Origin: Ktedonobacterales bacterium
Lineage (GTDB): Bacteria > Chloroflexota > Ktedonobacteria > Ktedonobacterales > Ktedonobacteraceae
Assembly: GCA_027451525.1 (NCBI GenBank)
Contig: DAIDJF010000043.1
Span: 1 to 47,207 of the forward strand
Direction: 5' to 3'
Length of the DNA stretch: 47,207 nt
Made by a program: the position numbers and the translations under genes. Positions 43,561 through 47,207 of this stretch are shown piece by piece (position 1 is the stretch's first letter; each line of letters opens with the position of its first letter). The notes below the pieces were generated by a model that had not been told where the DNA came from, made no database searches, and worked only from the letters and a program-made list of their open reading frames with translations.

Positions 43561-44988
43561 TTAAATGTTTCCACGTTCTTGTGGTGACAACATATCTGTG
43601 TCTACATACGTTTCTACATGGGGTTGGATAAATGTATGAAGCAGACGTACGTGCAGGTGCAAGCCATTCACCGCCGTAATCTGCACTTCTGAGCCTTCAT
43701 CAGCTGAGGTTGCAGGTGGTTCCAATATCGCGGCCCAGTCTTCACCTGCATAGCGCACACGTCCTTCGGGTAACAAGGGCGTCAAGACAATCGCGCTGCG
43801 TCCAATCATGCCTTCTGCACCAGTGGTGATATGCAGTCTTTGCACACGCAGAATGATAGCCACCAGAGTAAAACCAATAGCTCCAATCACACCAGCCATC
43901 AGATAGACGATCCACACGTTAAGTTGCGGTCCGCCATATGTGTTGCTACCGTTAAAGAAGAGCAGCGACCCTATAATCAGAGCAATAACAGCACCACCCG
44001 TTAAAACACCATGCGTCGGTAAGCGTACATCCAGCACGAGAAAGACAAACGCCAGTACCATCAATGCCAGCCCTGTCCAGTTGGGCGAAAGAGAACCGAT
44101 AGAGAAGAAAAACAGGAGCAAGGCCAGAGCACCCGTGACCCCAGGCACAATCGTCCCCGGATGCGCAACCTCTAGATAGATGCCAATGATAGCAATGACA
44201 AACAACAAGAACGAAACGTTTGGATCAAGCAAGAAGGTATAGAGCGTATCAAGCAACGAAGGCTGGAGCGTATTGATCGCTACTCCCGCCGTATTGAGTG
44301 TGACAACACGACCAGAATAGAGATGGATACTCTTGCCATTAACGGCTTGGAGCAACGCCGATATATTTGCCGCCCCCATATCGACAAGATGTGAACTGAT
44401 GGCCGCCGTATCATCAAAAGATGCAGCTTGTGTGACCATTGAAGCTGCTAACGCCTCATTTCGGCCATAGAGATGCTGAAAACCTGTGATAGCCGCAACC
44501 AGATCTTTCTCAATCTTGGCCTTAAGCGTACTGCCAATGTCCGCGCCTGTACTTGTAACAGGACTGGAAGCTCCAATGCGCGTCGTGGGAGCCATTGCCA
44601 CAATCGGGGCCGCCAACGCAACAAATGCTCCTGCTGAAGCTGCTCTCCCACCAGTTGGTCCAACATACGAGATAATCGGTATAGTACTTACCAGCTCTTC
44701 TTGTGTCATACTTTTCATCGAGTCAATATCACCGCCTGGCGTATCAATCTCGATAATGAGTGCCCTGGCACCATCCTGCTCAGCAGTAGCGATCGCGCTA
44801 GTAAAATAATGTAGTGAAGCGGGACTGATATCGGTATTGAGCACCATGACATCTACATGCGCAGATGCAGCTTGTGCAGCGTTCGTCATAAGAGTCAACA
44901 CAAGCAACATGGCAAATACTAGTAATCCGGTACATAGTCGAACAATTCGCCGCACGCTACCGCGCCATGAATGGGAGCGCGTATTCAT
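43561..44988 (-). CDS. nfeD: NfeD family membrane serine protease (long form)
   Basis: This is a 475-residue protein. After a signal peptide (to about A40), a ClpP-like serine protease domain carries DTPGG (82-86) and nucleophile S118 in GGRAASAGAF; a Lys near 155-160 should be the base. Four to five membrane segments (about 255-390) and a C-terminal NfeD OB-fold (IGRSAIVLTPLLPEGRVRY onward) follow. This long form cuts the C-terminus of partner stomatins in archaea such as Pyrococcus, which fits the adjacent slipin gene. AAAGGG lies about seven bases before the ATG at 44988. The two genes form an operon. Confidence 0.93.
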   Translation of the reverse strand: MNTRSHSWRGSVRRIVRLCTGLLVFAMLLVLTLMTNAAQAASAHVDVMVLNTDISPASLHYFTSAIATAEQDGARALIIEIDTPGGDIDSMKSMTQEELVSTIPIISYVGPTGGRAASAGAFVALAAPIVAMAPTTRIGASSPVTSTGADIGSTLKAKIEKDLVAAITGFQHLYGRNEALAASMVTQAASFDDTAAISSHLVDMGAANISALLQAVNGKSIHLYSGRVVTLNTAGVAINTLQPSLLDTLYTFLLDPNVSFLLFVIAIIGIYLEVAHPGTIVPGVTGALALLLFFFSIGSLSPNWTGLALMVLAFVFLVLDVRLPTHGVLTGGAVIALIIGSLLFFNGSNTYGGPQLNVWIVYLMAGVIGAIGFTLVAIILRVQRLHITTGAEGMIGRSAIVLTPLLPEGRVRYAGEDWAAILEPPATSADEGSEVQITAVNGLHLHVRLLHTFIQPHVETYVDTDMLSPQERGNI

Positions 44989-45527
44989 CTGGTTGCCCTT
45001 TCTCTACCCTCAATCGTTTATAAAGAGATCTATGACACAATGATATCAGAAGAAAACAAGAAAAACGAACCGTTTCGCTCCCTCTTCACCTACGCTACGA
45101 AACACCCCAGCAACAACGCAATATAGCTATCTGCTATTCTTCAATATAACATATTGTTATTGTTTTTGTCAAGCATGAGACAATGCTCATCCTGATCAAG
45201 CGCAACCTCGAAACGCTTATTGGGTAGACAAAATCTCGTGCGTAAACATATCTACTACTGCCTGCAATTTTTCCTCAGCCATACCAGGTACATCTCTTCT
45301 CAAAACCCTACTCCACCAGGAGACACGCAATTATACAGTGTGTATTATATAAAATATCGGTTATTTTTAACAGATATTTGTTATTATACTTTCTAAAATA
45401 AATAAGGAATTATTCTTCAAAAGTTTGCCACAACTTGCCGTTTGCTTTATGTGTGTTTTGTGGCGTATACTTTCGTAGCAACAGACAAGCTTTTCTAACC
45501 ATTGTATGCACTAGAGGAATAACAAAT
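44989..45527. other. AT-rich intergenic region with a nested palindrome
   Basis: This gap of 539 bases is divergent between the nfeD operon and the GrdB-like gene. It includes the palindrome AAATATC-G-GTTA-TTTT-TAAC-A-GATATTT at 45352-45379, which could be an operator or hairpin. Promoters are likely but not confidently placed. No gene is supported; the longer ORF start at 45435 is not preceded by a ribosome site. Confidence 0.45.
45352..45379. promoter_or_regulatory. Nested AT-rich palindrome, possible operator
   Basis: A 7-bp outer arm (45352-45358 with 45373-45379) and a 4-bp inner arm (45360-45363 with 45368-45371) surround TTTT. The site is about 150 bases upstream of the GrdB-like start codon. 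Confidence 0.35.
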
Positions 45528-46247
45528 ATGACAATGTCTAAACGCTGCATTCCCTACACACCACGTAATCGAGAGCTTAAAGATACCGTTTTTGCGCTCA
45601 TCACAACTGCGGGCGTTCAACTACGCGAGCAGGAACCTTTCGATATCGAGGGTGACAATAGCTGGCGCATCATTCCAGGCAACGTGCAAGCCAATCAAAT
45701 GATGGTCATTCATGAACACTATGACCATCGAGATGCTGATGCTGATGTCAACGTGGTATTTCCTATTGATCGCCTGCGTGAGCTTGCGGATGAAGGGATT
45801 ATCAAAGGAGTCAGCGACAAACATCTCGGTTTTATGGGCTATACACAGCAATTTCGCGATTTGTACGAACGTGCCGCCCCAGAGATGGCAAAAATCATCT
45901 TACGTTCAAAGGCTGATGGCGTTATTCTTACCGCTGGATGTCCGCTCTGTCACAGAGTGGTTGTCGCCATCCAACGCGAAGTGGAGATGGTCGGTATTCC
46001 CACTGTCCTGATTACTGTTGCCCCAGACCAATCTCAGCAGGCAGGCCCGCCACGCGCCATTGCGCCCTACCATTTCAAGCTCGGTAACAGTCTGGGTGGG
46101 CCACAGCAAAATGACTTACAACGAAAGGTCCTGCTTGACGCCTTACGCCGCTGGGAGGCGCGGGAAGAACCCGGTCATCTGTGGGAGATCACCTATCCAG
46201 AATATGATAGCAGCCAGTGGCAAGCCCCTTTTCAACAAGAGGGATAA
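45528..46247 (+). CDS. GrdB-related protein with CxxC in place of selenocysteine
   Basis: This 239-residue protein resembles the family of glycine/sarcosine/betaine reductase component B and D-proline reductase (GrdB/PrdB-like): ALITTAGVQLREQEPFD, HEHYDHRDADADVNVVFPIDRL, and GVILTAGCPLCHR, where C138 and C141 occupy the place of the Sec-x-x-Cys redox motif. TGA does not occur in frame, so this is a Cys version, and at 239 residues it is shorter than full GrdB. AGAGGA is nine bases before the ATG at 45528. Because the reductase partners are absent, it probably does not act as a glycine reductase; a thiol redox or racemase-like role is possible. Confidence 0.7.
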   Translation: MTMSKRCIPYTPRNRELKDTVFALITTAGVQLREQEPFDIEGDNSWRIIPGNVQANQMMVIHEHYDHRDADADVNVVFPIDRLRELADEGIIKGVSDKHLGFMGYTQQFRDLYERAAPEMAKIILRSKADGVILTAGCPLCHRVVVAIQREVEMVGIPTVLITVAPDQSQQAGPPRAIAPYHFKLGNSLGGPQQNDLQRKVLLDALRRWEAREEPGHLWEITYPEYDSSQWQAPFQQEG

Positions 46248-46506
46248 AGAAACAAGTAGTATCCAGGAGACTACGGCAATCAACGTAGTTTCTACGATGG
46301 TGATGAACAAGTCGAAAGCAGAAGAGTCGGTAAGGGTATAGCTCAGCTTCCCTCGCTGTAATACGGCAGTTTCTCAGTGCGTCACGAGGAACAGGCCCAG
46401 GATGAGAAAAATGCCCTGATGCAGCGATCGACCCAGCATCTGGCTTGTCTGCTGACCACACTTGGCGCAAAAAGATAAGTTTAGTTTTTTGAAAAAAGGT
46501 AAATGT

Positions 46507-47207
46507 ATGGCTGAATTGAGCATTCAAGAGATCGTACCAGGAATAAATGCTGCACTTGGTGGAATATGCAATCGTGGCCTGATCAACCAGGGCGGCAGTG
46601 TACTCGTCATAGACTCTGGCATCGGTGCTAGCGAAGCCGTCCCACTGCGTGCCGCGGCACAAGAACTCCATAAAGATGGTGCATTCTACCTCTTTAATAC
46701 CCATCCTCACGGCGATCATGTCTATGGGAATCAGGTATTTGCAGACAGTGCAATTATTGCGCACGAAGGCGTGCGGCAAGAATTAATCACGAATGGGCAA
46801 CAGACGCTGGCGAACTGGCAACAGAATCCACGCATGGCAGCATTCGTCACTGACGTGGTAATCACGCCTCCCACAATTACTTTCCAGGAGCAACTCATGC
46901 TCTTCGTTGGCACTATCGAGGTTCAACTGTTCTATTGCGGCATCGCACATAGCCCCAGCGATAGCGTTGCATGGTTCCCACAATCGCGCACACTGTTTAC
47001 AGGCGACCTGCTCTTTAACGGAATCGTCCCCGCAATGCCCGCGGGCGGCAGTTCAGCACAGTGGGTTCAGGCTCTAGAACGCCTGGAGCAACTGGGAGCG
47101 GACCATGTTATCCCCGGTCACGGTCCGATACTCACCCCTGCCGCACTGACAGACCTGCGTCACTGGTTCGTTACGCTCCGTACGCAAGTTGGTGAAGCAC
47201 TTGCCCG
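46507..47207 (+). CDS. Metallo-beta-lactamase-fold hydrolase (3' end outside the window)
   Basis: The first 233 codons are inside the window and the gene runs off the end. The MBL zinc motif HPHGDH (H66, H68, D70, H71) is in THPHGDHVYGN, the next His is in GIAHSPSDSV, the bridging Asp is in LFTGDLLFNG, and PGHGP gives the last His. The fold is that of glyoxalase II, flavoprotein and lactonase-type hydrolases; the substrate is unknown. The ATG at 46507 follows AAAAAAGG. It is co-oriented with the GrdB-like gene 259 bases upstream. Confidence 0.88.
   Translation, partial: MAELSIQEIVPGINAALGGICNRGLINQGGSVLVIDSGIGASEAVPLRAAAQELHKDGAFYLFNTHPHGDHVYGNQVFADSAIIAHEGVRQELITNGQQTLANWQQNPRMAAFVTDVVITPPTITFQEQLMLFVGTIEVQLFYCGIAHSPSDSVAWFPQSRTLFTGDLLFNGIVPAMPAGGSSAQWVQALERLEQLGADHVIPGHGPILTPAALTDLRHWFVTLRTQVGEALA

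Noticed and set aside
45528..46247. Selenocysteine insertion in the GrdB-like gene
   Set aside because: The redox motif is encoded by ordinary Cys codons at both positions and there is no in-frame TGA.
46189..46779. A 196-residue minus-strand ORF
   Set aside because: It spans the end of the GrdB-like gene, the gap and the start of the MBL gene in antisense. The sense frames have clear family motifs and this frame has none.
1..47207. tRNA, rRNA, CRISPR array, insertion sequence or prophage genes
   Set aside because: No T-loop-like GGTTCGAATCC context, rRNA sequence, regularly spaced direct repeats, transposase or phage structural motifs were found when reading the gaps and the translated frames.

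Overview
The window reads as chromosomal DNA from a Gram-positive-like, multicellular-type bacterium of the Chloroflexota, most plausibly class Ktedonobacteria. This is an inference from gene content: a caspase-like protein with TPRs, a giant zinc-ribbon membrane protein, abundant PD40 propellers, lipoprotein substrate-binding proteins, GC-rich palindromic intergenic repeats and moderate GC. No rRNA, tRNA, CRISPR array, transposase or prophage was seen. Nearly all starts were set by visible Shine-Dalgarno sequences, often downstream of the longest possible ORF start.

Layout. 1-605: two tandem genes for small Trp/Gly/Pro-rich peptides; the complete one has a double-glycine leader, and each is followed by a related hairpin terminator. 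They converge on a cytochrome P450 (620-1810, minus). 2051-4307: a sugar isomerase/epimerase and a Gfo/Idh/MocA oxidoreductase, likely a sugar or inositol catabolic pair. 4308-4853: a long imperfect palindromic repeat. 4854-5786: HSL-family esterase (minus). 6014-10165: a 1383-residue polytopic membrane protein with an N-terminal zinc ribbon. 10499-13446: a very acidic protein of unknown function, then an S9 peptidase. 13746-16229: a membrane-anchored HNH protein and the GTPase BipA/TypA. 16312-20648 (minus): an operon of an AAA+ ATPase, a VWA protein and rsmG.

20977-28252 looks like a potassium locus: a KimA-like K+ symporter (minus), a second divergent KimA/APC-like transporter with a hydrophilic insert, and a KdpE/KdpD-like two-component system whose kinase lacks the classical KdpD sensor part. 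28378-29937: a PD40 lipoprotein and a 65-residue acidic coiled-coil protein. 29998-36122 (minus): a complete branched-chain amino acid ABC transporter, livJ-livH-livM-livG-livF, in which LivM carries an unusual membrane extension of about 275 residues. 36593-47207: a methyltransferase, coaE, a caspase-TPR-membrane protein, an ABC-F ATPase, a pyrE-type phosphoribosyltransferase, an NfeD-slipin operon, a GrdB-related Cys protein and a truncated metallo-beta-lactamase-fold hydrolase.

The best candidates for new biology are the WGYP double-glycine peptides with the neighbouring P450, the potassium locus with two KimA-like carriers, the caspase-TPR-membrane protein, the extended LivM and the membrane-tethered HNH protein.
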